Assembly: GCF_000413855.1 (NCBI RefSeq)
Contig: NZ_ATGG01000026.1
Location: 1 to 64,000 of the forward strand
Direction: 5' to 3'
DNA from: Acinetobacter gyllenbergii CIP 110306 = MTCC 11365
Lineage (GTDB): Bacteria > Pseudomonadota > Gammaproteobacteria > Pseudomonadales > Moraxellaceae
Length of the DNA stretch: 64,000 bases
The translations under genes and the position numbers were made by a program. Positions 50,728 through 59,912 of this stretch are shown here, one piece after another. The notes beneath the pieces were generated by a model, which worked only from the letters and a program-made list of their open reading frames with translations, was not told the origin of the DNA and made no database searches. The first letter of the stretch is position 1, and each line of letters begins with the position of its first letter.

Positions 50728-51824
50728 ATCATCTCTTGGATAGGGAGCAATCTTAGGCGAATGTCTTGCCCAAGTTGGGTTACATCGACCAACTCGAAAC
50801 GCAGTTGCTCTGCCATTTGGCTAAATTCAGCATTGAACATCGCACGGGCAGATTGGCCGAGTAAAGTAGGTGCAACATAACTAATCATTTCATCAACCAA
50901 ACCTTGTTGTAAAAAGGCGGTCGATAAGGTTGCACCAGCCTCAACCAATACATCATAAATTTGGTACTGTTGAGTTAAGGTCTGCAATAATTGATTTAAA
51001 GCTTGCGGTCGCAATTGTATCACGCCTATATCTGCAAGTTCTTGACGAAATGGTGTCATCACCATGACAGTTTCGGGATTTTGTAAAATCTTGGCACTCA
51101 GCGGAAGTCGTCCTTGGCGGTCCAGCACAATCCGTTTGGGTTGAACCACCGTGCTCAGCTCAATCCCGTCTAAGGCACGTACGTTCAATTCACAATCATC
51201 AGCCAAAACCGTTTGAATCCCAGTAATGACTGCACCTGAAATGGCGCGCCAGTGCTGTACATCTTGGCGAGCGGGTGTACCCGTAATCCATTTTGACTCC
51301 CCAGATGCCATCGCAGTACGACCATCCAAGCTAGAAGCGATTTTTAAACGCACATAAGGCAGGCCCGTTGACATGGCTTTTAAAAAGCCCATGTTGAGCG
51401 TTTTTGCTGTTTCAGCACAAACACCCGTTTCAACCTCTATGCCTGCAGTTTGTAAAATCTGGACGCCTTTACCTGCCACCAAAGGATTTGGATCTGAACA
51501 AGCCACCACCACTTTCTTCACTTGAGCTTTGACCAACGCCTCGGCACAAGGGGGTGTTCGACCATAATGCGCACATGGTTCCAAGGTTACATACGCAGTT
51601 GCACCCTGAGCATTGTCTCCCGCTTGACGTAAAGCAAAGACTTCGGCATGCGGTTGGCCTGCTTTAGGGTGGTAGCCCTCGCCAATCAATTGTCCATCTT
51701 TGACGAGGACACAACCGACATTCGGATTCGGCTTGGTCGAATACTGCCCTCGTCGAGCCAAGGCTATCGCCTGTTGCATCCAGTACTGTTGTTCAGATAA
51801 GTGATCTTGGGTAAGTTCAGACAT
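50724..51824 (-). CDS. ribD: Bifunctional riboflavin biosynthesis deaminase/reductase RibD
   Basis: RibD carries out the second and third steps of riboflavin synthesis. The N-terminal deaminase has zinc ligands HAEVFAL and PCAHYGRTPPC. The C-terminal reductase has SLDGRTAMASGESKWITG and VEAGATLSTAFL. It has 366 aa. nrdR lies 12 bp upstream, the widespread nrdR-ribD order. Confidence 0.96.
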   Translation of the reverse strand: MSELTQDHLSEQQYWMQQAIALARRGQYSTKPNPNVGCVLVKDGQLIGEGYHPKAGQPHAEVFALRQAGDNAQGATAYVTLEPCAHYGRTPPCAEALVKAQVKKVVVACSDPNPLVAGKGVQILQTAGIEVETGVCAETAKTLNMGFLKAMSTGLPYVRLKIASSLDGRTAMASGESKWITGTPARQDVQHWRAISGAVITGIQTVLADDCELNVRALDGIELSTVVQPKRIVLDRQGRLPLSAKILQNPETVMVMTPFRQELADIGVIQLRPQALNQLLQTLTQQYQIYDVLVEAGATLSTAFLQQGLVDEMISYVAPTLLGQSARAMFNAEFSQMAEQLRFELVDVTQLGQDIRLRLLPIQEMI

Positions 51825-51836
51825 GGTTTCTCTAAT

Positions 51837-52301
51837 TTAAGCTTCGTTTTCACGTTGTTGCATTTGTTCAATCTGGTGACGAAATGCTTCTACGTCTTGG
51901 AAATCTTGATAGACCGAGGCAAACCGAACATAGGCAACATGATCCAAGGCAAATAAAGCCTGCATCACGATTTCACCAATGGTTCTGGACTTGACATCAC
52001 GTTCGCCCAATCGGCGAATCTGCGATTGAATATCACTGAGTACAGTTTCAATTTGTTCTTGCGTAACTGGGCGTTTTTGCAAGGCATGCATCAGAGAACG
52101 GCGCAATTTTGCCTCATCAAACGGCTCATTTTTACCGTCAGATTTAATCACTCGTGGCATCACCACATCATAACTTTCAAAGGTGGTAAAACGCTCTCCA
52201 CAAATGACACACTCACGACGACGACGAATCTGACAGCCTTCGGCAGCCAAACGCGAGTCTATGACTTTACTATCAGCGGCGTTACAAAATGGACAATGCA
52301 T
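51837..52301 (-). CDS. nrdR: Transcriptional repressor NrdR
   Basis: NrdR represses ribonucleotide reductase genes according to ATP/dATP levels. The 154-aa protein has an N-terminal zinc ribbon (CPFC...CVIC) and an ATP-cone domain ([20 protein letters not shown]). Confidence 0.97.
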   Translation of the reverse strand: MHCPFCNAADSKVIDSRLAAEGCQIRRRRECVICGERFTTFESYDVVMPRVIKSDGKNEPFDEAKLRRSLMHALQKRPVTQEQIETVLSDIQSQIRRLGERDVKSRTIGEIVMQALFALDHVAYVRFASVYQDFQDVEAFRHQIEQMQQRENEA

Positions 52302-52344
52302 AGTGGCGTGATTATTTACTCTCTTTGCTTAAGTGTAGCAAAGT

Positions 52345-52360
52345 TTCTGCAATTGCAGAA
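52345..52360. promoter_or_regulatory. Perfect 16-bp palindrome upstream of nrdR
   Basis: TTCTGCAATTGCAGAA is fully self-complementary and ends 44 bp before the nrdR start. Its position suits an operator. It does not resemble the NrdR box, and the binding factor is unknown. Confidence 0.4.
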
Positions 52361-52378
52361 CCAGTCGTCTAAAGCCAT

Positions 52379-52404
52379 AAAAAAACAGCCCGATGGGGCT
52401 GTTT
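52379..52404 (-). terminator. Terminator after amtB
   Basis: On the minus strand the stem AACAGCCC/GGGCTGTT is followed by TTTTTTATGG. Confidence 0.85.
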
Positions 52405-52426
52405 TCTAAATCGCATGTTGTGCCAA

Positions 52427-53836
52427 TTATTCGATACGTTCGCCATGTTGGCTTAGGTCAAGACCCATACGCTCATCATCAGCGCTAACACGGATACCAA
52501 TTACCAAATCAATCACTTTCAGGATAATGAAGGTCACAATTGCGCTATAGGCGATTGTTGCTAGTACACCTTCAATTTGTACCCACAATTGGCCCATAAA
52601 TGTTGGAGCAAGTGCAACATTTGCCGCTTTGATGATTTCATCGCTATAGAAGATTCCAGTTAGAATCGCACCAACAATACCACCGACTGCGTGTAAACCA
52701 AATGCATCCAAGGCATCATCCGCTTTAAGCAGGCGTTTCAGTGCAGTAATCCCCCAGAAACAGACCACACCACCGATCAGGCCCATGATTAAGGCACCGC
52801 CAACACCAACGAAACCAGCTGCAGGTGTGATTACAACCAAACCAGCGACTGCACCTGAAGCACCACCAAGTACCGATGCCTTACCACGAATTAGACGTTC
52901 TACAATCAACCAAGAGAATGCAGCAGCAGCGGCAGCAACTTGAGTCACTAAGATGGCCATACTTGCACGTGCACCCGCACCTAAAGCACTACCACCGTTA
53001 AAGCCGAACCAACCCACCCAAATCAAGCTCGCACCGATCACAGTTAAAGTCAGGTTATGCGGTGCCATCGATTCACGGCCAAGACCCGTACGTTTACCTA
53101 ACATATAAGCAGCAACCAAACCTGCAACACCTGCGTTGATATGCACAACGGTACCGCCAGCAAAGTCTAATGCACCTGCTTTGAATAACCAACCATCAGC
53201 TGCCCAAACCCAGTGAGTAATTGGTGCATACACCAAGATCACCCAAACTGCGATAAATGCCATGAACGCTGAATATTTCATACGATCAGCAATCGAACCA
53301 CTAATGATCGCAACAGTAATGATGGCAAAGGTCATTTGGAAAACAACAAATAAACTTTCAGGAATTGTGCCGCTCAAGGCATCAAATGCAACCCCATTCA
53401 GCAGCGCTTTGCTCAAGTCGCCGACATAAGCGCCTGTACCAGAGAAAGCCAATGAGTAACCGACAATCACCCAAATTAAACTAACCAAGATGGCCGCAGA
53501 AAGGCTGAACATCATGGTGCTGAGGACGTTTTTCTTACGAACCATACCCCCATAAAACAGCGCTAAACCAGGAATAGTCATCAACAGAACCAGTGCTGTT
53601 GAAACAAGAACCCAAGCTGTATCGCCGGTATCGACTGTCGCAGTAGCGGCTGGAGCAGCCTCTTCAGCAGCAGGTGCTTCAACGGCAACAACTTCCGTTG
53701 TCGCAGCACCTGTATCTGTAACTACAGCTACAGTTTGTTCAGTTGCCGGGGTTGATGCAGCATCTTCTGCCCAAACCACCGCTGAACCACCTAAGAGTGC
53801 GCCAGATAGACTGAGCGCCATAAGCATTTTTTTCAT
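52427..53836 (-). CDS. amtB: Ammonium transporter AmtB
   Basis: This is an inner-membrane ammonium channel with 11 spans. The 469-aa protein has a signal peptide and then an Ala/Glu/Thr-rich stretch (about 25-70) before the first span (WVLVSTALVLLMT). Conserved elements include PGLALFYGGMVR, the twin-His region (HINAG and GLHAVGG) and VWVAADG-like WVWAADGW. GlnK, encoded upstream, should gate it. The start has GGGGGA five bases upstream. It probably has its own sigma-54 promoter. Confidence 0.96.
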   Translation of the reverse strand: MKKMLMALSLSGALLGGSAVVWAEDAASTPATEQTVAVVTDTGAATTEVVAVEAPAAEEAAPAATATVDTGDTAWVLVSTALVLLMTIPGLALFYGGMVRKKNVLSTMMFSLSAAILVSLIWVIVGYSLAFSGTGAYVGDLSKALLNGVAFDALSGTIPESLFVVFQMTFAIITVAIISGSIADRMKYSAFMAFIAVWVILVYAPITHWVWAADGWLFKAGALDFAGGTVVHINAGVAGLVAAYMLGKRTGLGRESMAPHNLTLTVIGASLIWVGWFGFNGGSALGAGARASMAILVTQVAAAAAAFSWLIVERLIRGKASVLGGASGAVAGLVVITPAAGFVGVGGALIMGLIGGVVCFWGITALKRLLKADDALDAFGLHAVGGIVGAILTGIFYSDEIIKAANVALAPTFMGQLWVQIEGVLATIAYSAIVTFIILKVIDLVIGIRVSADDERMGLDLSQHGERIE

Positions 53837-53884
53837 TCGTGTCCCCCAACCTTATTTTGTGAGCTATATCTCTTATTTCTAACT

Positions 53885-53902
53885 CAGCAAAGTTTGTGCC
53901 AA
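53885..53902 (-). promoter_or_regulatory. Sigma-54 promoter of amtB
   Basis: On the minus strand TTGGCACAAACTTTGCTG has GG and GC exactly 10 bp apart and matches TGGCAC-N5-TTGCT. It begins 2 bp after the glnK stop and would give a leader of about 40 nt before amtB. Confidence 0.8.
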
Positions 53903-53903
53903 T

Positions 53904-54356
<453 letters not shown>

Positions 54357-54517
54357 TTAGCCTGCAAGATGTAGATAGTGCATCGAAAATAAGTTTCATT
54401 TCGCGATATTGAATGAAATCAGAGAGTCACTCATCCTTCTGTCCCGAACTGTGCTAGAGGATTGCTTGCAGCAGTGATACACTGGGCAGCAAATATACAT
54501 AACCTATTGAGCACTTT

Positions 54518-54745
54518 ATGATTGAGACTCTTTTACAGGCAATTTTGCAGCAAGTTGATCAACCTAAAAAAGATTTAGAAAAAAACTTACGTGCCTTATT
54601 GAATGAAAGTATCGAAAAACTAGACCTTGTCTCTAAACAAGAACTCGACCGTCAAAGAACTGCACTGAATACAGCCAATCAGCGCCTCTCTGAGCTGCAA
54701 CAGCAGATGAAAATTTTAGAAGAAATCGTTCAGAACAAAAAATAA
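54518..54745 (+). CDS. ubiK: Ubiquinone biosynthesis accessory factor UbiK
   Basis: The 75-aa BMFP/YqiC family protein has an N-terminal amphipathic region and a C-terminal coiled coil (about 40-72, KQELDRQRTALNTANQRLSELQ). UbiK binds UbiJ and lipids to support aerobic ubiquinone synthesis. It is divergent from glnK and lies next to comM, as in several gammaproteobacteria. Confidence 0.9.
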   Translation: MIETLLQAILQQVDQPKKDLEKNLRALLNESIEKLDLVSKQELDRQRTALNTANQRLSELQQQMKILEEIVQNKK

Positions 54746-54814
54746 GCACCAATTCGGTGCAATCAGCACCGAAAAATGATTAAAAATAAAGCACCACAAT
54801 GGAACAATAATAAG

Positions 54815-56302
54815 ATGTCTTTTGCCAAGATTTATACACGAGGCTTATTGGGGCTACATGCCCCGCAAATCGAAGTTGAAGTCCACATCAGTTCAGGTTT
54901 GCCTTCACTCACAATTGTCGGTTTACCCGAAGCGGCAGTCCGCGAAAGTAAAGATCGTGTCCGTTCAGCCATCATTAATAGCGGTTTTCAGTTTCCAACC
55001 AAGCGCTTAACCATTAATTTAGCGCCTGCGGATTTACCTAAAGATGGTTCCAGACTCGACTTACCGATTGCACTCGGTATTCTGATTGCATCAGGTCAAT
55101 TAGCCGAAAACTGCACCGAAGGTTTTGAATTTATAGGTGAACTGGCGCTGGATGGACACTTACGTCCCATCTCTGGGGCTTTAACCATTGCGATGGCCTG
55201 CCAACAGGCACAACATCGCTTATTACTGCCAACTGCAAATTTGGATGAAGCCAATCAGTTGCCAGAATTTGAAGTCTATGCTGCCGATCATCTACAAGCG
55301 GTTTGTGCACATTTTTCGGGCAATTCCCAGATTCAAGCTGCACCACAAAGAACAACCGCAGCCGCCTCCTCTTATCAATTTGATCTTGCCGATGTAAAAG
55401 GACAGCTCCGCCCGCGGCGTGCTTTGGAAATTGCTGCCGCAGGCGGACACTCTTTATTATTTAAAGGGCCACCGGGGACTGGAAAGACCCTGTTAGCTTC
55501 ACGACTGCCCTCTATTTTGCCTCCGCTCAATGCACGTGAGAATCTTGAAGTCGCCAGTATTTACTCGGTTGCCAACGCATCACATACTTTTGGACAACGA
55601 CCCTTCCGAGCCCCGCACCATACTGCCTCCGCAATTGCTTTAGTCGGCGGTGGTTCTCAGCCTAAACCCGGCGAAATTACCTTAGCGCATTTAGGGGTGC
55701 TATTTTTGGATGAATTACCCGAATTTGATCGCAAGGTGCTTGAGGTACTGCGCCAACCACTGGAATCCAAAGAAATCGTGATTTCACGTGCGGCACGACA
55801 GATGACTTTTCCTGCAAATTTTCAATTTATTGCAGCGATGAATCCCTGCCCATGTGGTTATGCCTTTAATCAGGATAGCCGTTGCCAATGTTCGCCAGAC
55901 AGCATTCAACGTTATCAAAACCGAATTTCAGGACCTTTATTAGACCGTATTGATTTGCACATTGATGTGCCACCCTTACAGGCACAAGAATTACAGGATC
56001 GAAGCCCAACCGAAAACTCTGACACGGTTCGACAACGTGTCATCCATGCATATGAAAAACAGATCCAAAGACAAGATTGTTTAAATCAGGCGCTCTCTCC
56101 TCAATTATTGGAACAGCATGCCTTATTAGATGACAGCTCGACCAAAATTATTGAAATGGCACAACAGCGGCTCAACCTTTCTGCTCGTGCCTATCATCGG
56201 GTATTAAGAGTGGCTCGAACCATTGCAGATTTAGCTGAAAGTGAACTCATCAGTAGCAGTCATATCACTGAAGCCTTGTCCTATCGCAGTCAGCAAAGCT
56301 AA
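54815..56302 (+). CDS. comM: YifB-family Mg chelatase-like AAA+ ATPase ComM
   Basis: ComM is a hexameric helicase that promotes branch migration during natural transformation. The 495-aa protein has an N-terminal LonP-like domain (SGLPSLTIVGLPEAAVRESKDRVRSA begins it), Walker A GPPGTGKT, Walker B LFLDELPEF and a Cys-rich CPCGY...CQCSP. The ATG at 54815 gives the usual length. The gene is complete. In A. baumannii comM is the main insertion site of AbaR resistance islands; none is inserted here. Confidence 0.95.
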   Translation: MSFAKIYTRGLLGLHAPQIEVEVHISSGLPSLTIVGLPEAAVRESKDRVRSAIINSGFQFPTKRLTINLAPADLPKDGSRLDLPIALGILIASGQLAENCTEGFEFIGELALDGHLRPISGALTIAMACQQAQHRLLLPTANLDEANQLPEFEVYAADHLQAVCAHFSGNSQIQAAPQRTTAAASSYQFDLADVKGQLRPRRALEIAAAGGHSLLFKGPPGTGKTLLASRLPSILPPLNARENLEVASIYSVANASHTFGQRPFRAPHHTASAIALVGGGSQPKPGEITLAHLGVLFLDELPEFDRKVLEVLRQPLESKEIVISRAARQMTFPANFQFIAAMNPCPCGYAFNQDSRCQCSPDSIQRYQNRISGPLLDRIDLHIDVPPLQAQELQDRSPTENSDTVRQRVIHAYEKQIQRQDCLNQALSPQLLEQHALLDDSSTKIIEMAQQRLNLSARAYHRVLRVARTIADLAESELISSSHITEALSYRSQQS

Positions 56303-56327
56303 AAAGCGACCTTGAGGTCGCTTTTTT
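56301..56327. terminator. Bidirectional terminator after comM
   Basis: The stem AAAAGCGACC/GGTCGCTTTT with loop TTGA is followed by TTATGG, between convergent genes. Confidence 0.9.
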
Positions 56328-56342
56328 ATGGCTCAGGCCCAG

Positions 56343-57131
56343 TTAGAAGGCATAACCTAAAGCTAACACCACTTTATTCTTTTGTTTGGTTTCATCACGA
56401 GTATAGCCGCCAAAAATATAATCCAGACTCCACGTTGCGCCAGTATTGCCCAATGGGTGCGATAAACCTAGCGTTGCATGGCGGAAGGCAAAATCGGTTT
56501 TGGTCACATCGCCAGCTTTGGCTTGGTAAGCCAGATATTCATCGTCGTCGCCATAATAATAAGCTGCAACTTGCGCTTTAGCAGTAAAGCCCCCTGCCAG
56601 TTTTGGCGCATAGGTCGCCAAGAAATAGGTATCGCCCTTATTTCCGAAGGTGACGTTATTTAATAAAGTCTGTGCGGTAATACTAAAATCTTTATAGCTC
56701 AAACCCAAGATGGTTTCATAACCTGTCGATTCCCAACCTGGATAATAGTAATAAATCGTTCCTCCAATTTGATAACCGAGATCTTCAGTAATTTTGCCTT
56801 TATAGCCCGCGTAAAAATCGTTTTCGAAAGATTTCTTCTCTTCCTTCACATCAGTGGGTGAAGTGTTAAAGTCTGCATAAGCGGCGGTTAAAGTTGAAAA
56901 CCAATAACCCAAATAAAATCCACTGTCATGACTATAATCCAGCCCACCTTGAACTGCGGGTGTATCACTTTCTGGTGAGTTGGTCATCCCACGTAAATTG
57001 TAGCTTGATACCACATTGACATTCCCCGTCACAGTGCCTGGAAAAGGGAGTTTGCTCTCCTCAGCCAAACTTAATGTTGATGCTGTGGTCAGCATTCCAA
57101 GTACCGCAGCCTTACATGCAAATTTCATCAT
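56343..57131 (-). CDS. TorF-family putative porin (first copy)
   Basis: The 262-aa outer-membrane protein of the TIGR02001/TorF family has a signal peptide (cleavage after SLA), the family start SSYNLRGMTNSPESDTPAVQGGLDYSHDSGFYLGYW, alternating beta-strands and a C-terminal aromatic Phe (LALGYAF). The substrate is unknown. GGGGGAG lies six bases before the ATG. The upstream sequence, ribosome-binding region and signal peptide start (MMKFACKA) are shared with the copy at 58398. Confidence 0.88.
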   Translation of the reverse strand: MMKFACKAAVLGMLTTASTLSLAEESKLPFPGTVTGNVNVVSSYNLRGMTNSPESDTPAVQGGLDYSHDSGFYLGYWFSTLTAAYADFNTSPTDVKEEKKSFENDFYAGYKGKITEDLGYQIGGTIYYYYPGWESTGYETILGLSYKDFSITAQTLLNNVTFGNKGDTYFLATYAPKLAGGFTAKAQVAAYYYGDDDEYLAYQAKAGDVTKTDFAFRHATLGLSHPLGNTGATWSLDYIFGGYTRDETKQKNKVVLALGYAF

Positions 57132-57198
57132 ATTGGTCTCCCCCTATATTTTAGATACTCAATTGATTTCTAAGCTTTAAATTGCATCACCAGCTATT

Positions 57199-57216
57199 TA
57201 GCAAATGCTGTGCCAA
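57199..57216 (-). promoter_or_regulatory. Sigma-54 promoter of the first TorF gene
   Basis: On the minus strand TTGGCACAGCATTTGCTA matches TGGCAC-N5-TTGCT with GG and GC 10 bp apart. The predicted start is about 58 nt before the ATG. Confidence 0.8.
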
Positions 57217-57528
57217 GCTTAAACAATAAATAAATAGCAATAAAATCAATGAATAAGAAAACACAAAGTGAAACTTTGAGTTTATAACGACATTTGAACT
57301 GTAAATCTTGCAACCAAAATGAGCTATTGATGCTCGACATAGCGCACAAAAAGCACTGTTTTAGCCGAGCAAAGAACTTTCATGCATTCAAACCTTTATT
57401 ATCAATCTGCATAAAAAAACAACAAAACTAAGCAAGCGATGTTTTAATCATTCGGTTAGATTCTGATTTAAAACACTGAATAAAGTACATACAACAACAT
57501 CATTTTTTCCACAGATTGGCTGATTTTT
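57217..57528. other. Intergenic region between TorF gene and TSUP permease
   Basis: No gene is seen. The region should hold the enhancer for the sigma-54 promoter and the permease promoter. A small hairpin CAAAGT-GAA-ACTTTG lies near 57265. No clear NtrC dyad was found. Confidence 0.45.
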
Positions 57529-58293
57529 ATGATTGATCAAACCGCCCTATTTATTTTAGGACTCTTTGCCTTCTGTGGGGGTCTGATCGATGCCGCAGTA
57601 GGTGGTGGCGGTTTAGTCCAAATTCCGGCGCTGTTACATGCCTTGCCTCAACACAATATCGCAACCGTTTTTGGCACCAATAAATTAGCAGTTTGGGCTG
57701 GAACCACCGCCTCATTTTTTAGATATGTACATAAAATTAATTTTGTCTGGAAGCTGCTGATTCCCACCATGCTTGCGGCATTTATATGTGCATTTGCGGG
57801 TGCAATGACAACGGCCCATGTTCCAAAGCAGCTCATGAGCTATGTGGTTTTCTGTTTACTCATTCTGATGGCCATTTATACTTTTTTAAAGAAAGACTTA
57901 GGAGCGCGCAGTAGCTATGTGAAATGCGGGCATAAAGAAATCTCTCTGGGCATCTTTTTTGGCGGGTTGATTGGATTCTATGATGGTGTTTTTGGGCCAG
58001 GTAGCGGTAGCTTCCTGCTTTTTCTGTTTGTAAAGGTTTTCGGCTTTGATTTTCTCAATGCCTCGGCATCGGCCAAAATCGTGAATATTGGCACCTTTAG
58101 TTCAGCACTTTTATTTTTTATTCCCACAGGTCATGTGCTCTGGCAAATCGGTTTAATCGTTGCCTTGTGCAATGTGCTGGGTTCCTTCGCGGGTGTTTTT
58201 CTGGCATTGCGTTATGGTAGCCAATTTATCCGATGGTTTTTTCTGATCCTGCTCGTTTTTCTCATTTTAAGAATGGGATTCTCTCTCTTTTAA
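57529..58293 (+). CDS. TSUP (TauE/SafE) family permease
   Basis: The 254-aa inner-membrane protein has about eight transmembrane segments and the family motifs GGLIDAAVGGGGLVQIPAL near the start and GFYDGVFGPGSGSF in the second half. The family exports or imports sulfur- or carbon-containing anions such as sulfite, sulfoacetate or taurine derivatives. The substrate here is unknown. It lies between two TorF porin genes of opposite orientation. Confidence 0.88.
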   Translation: MIDQTALFILGLFAFCGGLIDAAVGGGGLVQIPALLHALPQHNIATVFGTNKLAVWAGTTASFFRYVHKINFVWKLLIPTMLAAFICAFAGAMTTAHVPKQLMSYVVFCLLILMAIYTFLKKDLGARSSYVKCGHKEISLGIFFGGLIGFYDGVFGPGSGSFLLFLFVKVFGFDFLNASASAKIVNIGTFSSALLFFIPTGHVLWQIGLIVALCNVLGSFAGVFLALRYGSQFIRWFFLILLVFLILRMGFSLF

Positions 58294-58346
58294 ATCGGTC
58301 ATAAAGTACAGAACCCAAACGAGCCAGTTACCAAGTGTATAAAATA

Positions 58347-58374
58347 AAAAAGCCAGCATGGTGACTGGCCTTTT
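58347..58374. terminator. Bidirectional terminator
   Basis: The stem AAAGCCAG/CTGGCCTTTT with loop CATGGTGA lies between the convergent permease and second TorF genes. Confidence 0.8.
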
Positions 58375-58397
58375 ATGATGCTTTGATAGACCGAAAC

Positions 58398-59171
58398 TTA
58401 GAAAGCTTTGGTTAAGGTAAATACTGCGCCAGTCTCTGTACCACGTTTATACGGTTGGAAATCTGCATCAATATTAGTGCCGACCGCAGCAAGCTCAGCG
58501 GTTAAACCCGATACTGATTTGACGCTATAAGTCACACCAACTTTCCAATCAACATAGTTGTCATCTTCACCATCTGTATCGCTAAAGTCGTAGTTATCCA
58601 CTTTGGTATAACCTACACTCGCAACACCACCAAATCCTGTATCTGCAAACGGAATATTATAAGTGGCATTGACATACCAACCATTTTCATCCAAACCAGC
58701 AAAATCATTGGTATAGTTCAAACTCCCCAATAGACTATCACCAGATGCCAAGACATTTTTAAAGCCTAATTTTGCATAGAGCTCTAACCAGTTAGAATCT
58801 GATGAACTTGGATAACCGTAGTACCATAAACCTACATCTAAAGTTGGTTTACTGGCAAAAGGAAGTTCCGTCGCATAACCGACATAAGGGTCAAGCTCTA
58901 AATGAGTTGGGTTATCCGCACTGAAATGTACATTTGAAGCCCATACGCCCGCATATAAACCAGATGAATGTGTCAATGCAAAACCACCTTGCACTGCAGG
59001 ATCACCCTCAGTTTGTGTAATACCACGATAACGATAATCTGTCGTTAACGCAGCAGTTCCAGAAAAGCTAAGGCCGTATTGAGATAATGTATTAGTTTCT
59101 TCCGCCATAGCAAAAGTCGAAGTCACTGCACAAATACTCAACGCGATCGCTTTACATGCAAATTTCATCAT
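58398..59171 (-). CDS. TorF-family putative porin (second copy)
   Basis: The 257-aa protein has a signal peptide (cleavage after AMA) and the TorF core TTDYRYRGITQTEGDPAVQGGF, followed by beta-strands and a terminal Phe (VFTLTKAF). It is a diverged paralogue of the gene at 56343. The start MMKFACKA at 59171 is chosen because GGGGGAG lies six bases upstream, exactly as in the first copy. Confidence 0.88.
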   Translation of the reverse strand: MMKFACKAIALSICAVTSTFAMAEETNTLSQYGLSFSGTAALTTDYRYRGITQTEGDPAVQGGFALTHSSGLYAGVWASNVHFSADNPTHLELDPYVGYATELPFASKPTLDVGLWYYGYPSSSDSNWLELYAKLGFKNVLASGDSLLGSLNYTNDFAGLDENGWYVNATYNIPFADTGFGGVASVGYTKVDNYDFSDTDGEDDNYVDWKVGVTYSVKSVSGLTAELAAVGTNIDADFQPYKRGTETGAVFTLTKAF

Positions 59172-59233
59172 ATTGATCTCCCCCATGATGGATATTCGAC
59201 TGATTTATGTTTTAAATTGCATCGCAAAGTAAT

Positions 59234-59251
59234 TAGCAATTGCTGTGCCAA
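59234..59251 (-). promoter_or_regulatory. Sigma-54 promoter of the second TorF gene
   Basis: On the minus strand TTGGCACAGCAATTGCTA is an essentially perfect -24/-12 element (TGGCAC-N5-TTGCT). The leader is about 53 nt, close to that of the first copy, and flanking sequence (GATGCAATTTAA) is conserved too. Confidence 0.85.
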
Positions 59252-59912
59252 CTTTAGAAAAAGTACGTCAAATCTCGATTCCGTTCCATAAAAGTGCCGA
59301 TACAACAATATCAATGCCTCCGAATTGCGCTTTGTCAGGAAATCTTTTTATTTTTTGAGCGATTTCAAGGCAACAGAAATTTTAAGTACTTTTTTTGCAC
59401 AAAAAAGAGGCATATCTATAAAAACAAAATCACTCGAAATGCTTAAAAGATCGGCGTTATGCCGTAAAAAGCAGCAATGTTCTATAAAGGTGCATAAACG
59501 AAAAACTTAAATCAACCTGAAGCGCTGTAACTATTGAATTGGTCAGTCACTTGTCATTCGTCGGGATGTCATTTTTTGCAAACCGATAAGATTATTTTTT
59601 AAACAAAGAAAAAATAACTCATTCAATAAAAAGAAAAAATACAGCAATAAATCACATATTTTTATAAAAATAAATCAAAAAATAAACAGCTCACTTTACA
59701 ACCAAAATAAAACAAATTAATCATTAAAAACATATGTTTAAATTTATTTTGGTGACTTTTTAAACGAGAAACAAATCATAAAATTATATAAGTATTTTAT
59801 TTAATAATAATTAAATTATTTTAATAAAAATCTATCTTTTTTACGCATAACTTATACAATTGGTCAAAATTTCGGTCTTATCCCAAATTTATTTTTTTTA
59901 ATGAGGCGAGCT
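59252..59912. other. Long, very AT-rich intergenic region
   Basis: About 660 bp contain no credible gene; short open frames here have no ribosome-binding sites and odd composition. AATTGGTCA occurs at about 59537 and 59859, the second near the porin start. The base composition suits H-NS binding. A promoter for the OprD-type gene must lie in the last 150 bp. Confidence 0.5.

Noticed and set aside
52413-52431. TTGGCAC...TGC resembling a sigma-54 promoter at the end of amtB
   Set aside because: The GG and GC are 8 bp apart instead of 10, which sigma-54 does not tolerate.
56343-59171. Composite transposon formed by the two TorF copies
   Set aside because: The copies are diverged paralogues in the same orientation with conserved promoters; no inverted-repeat ends or transposase accompany them.
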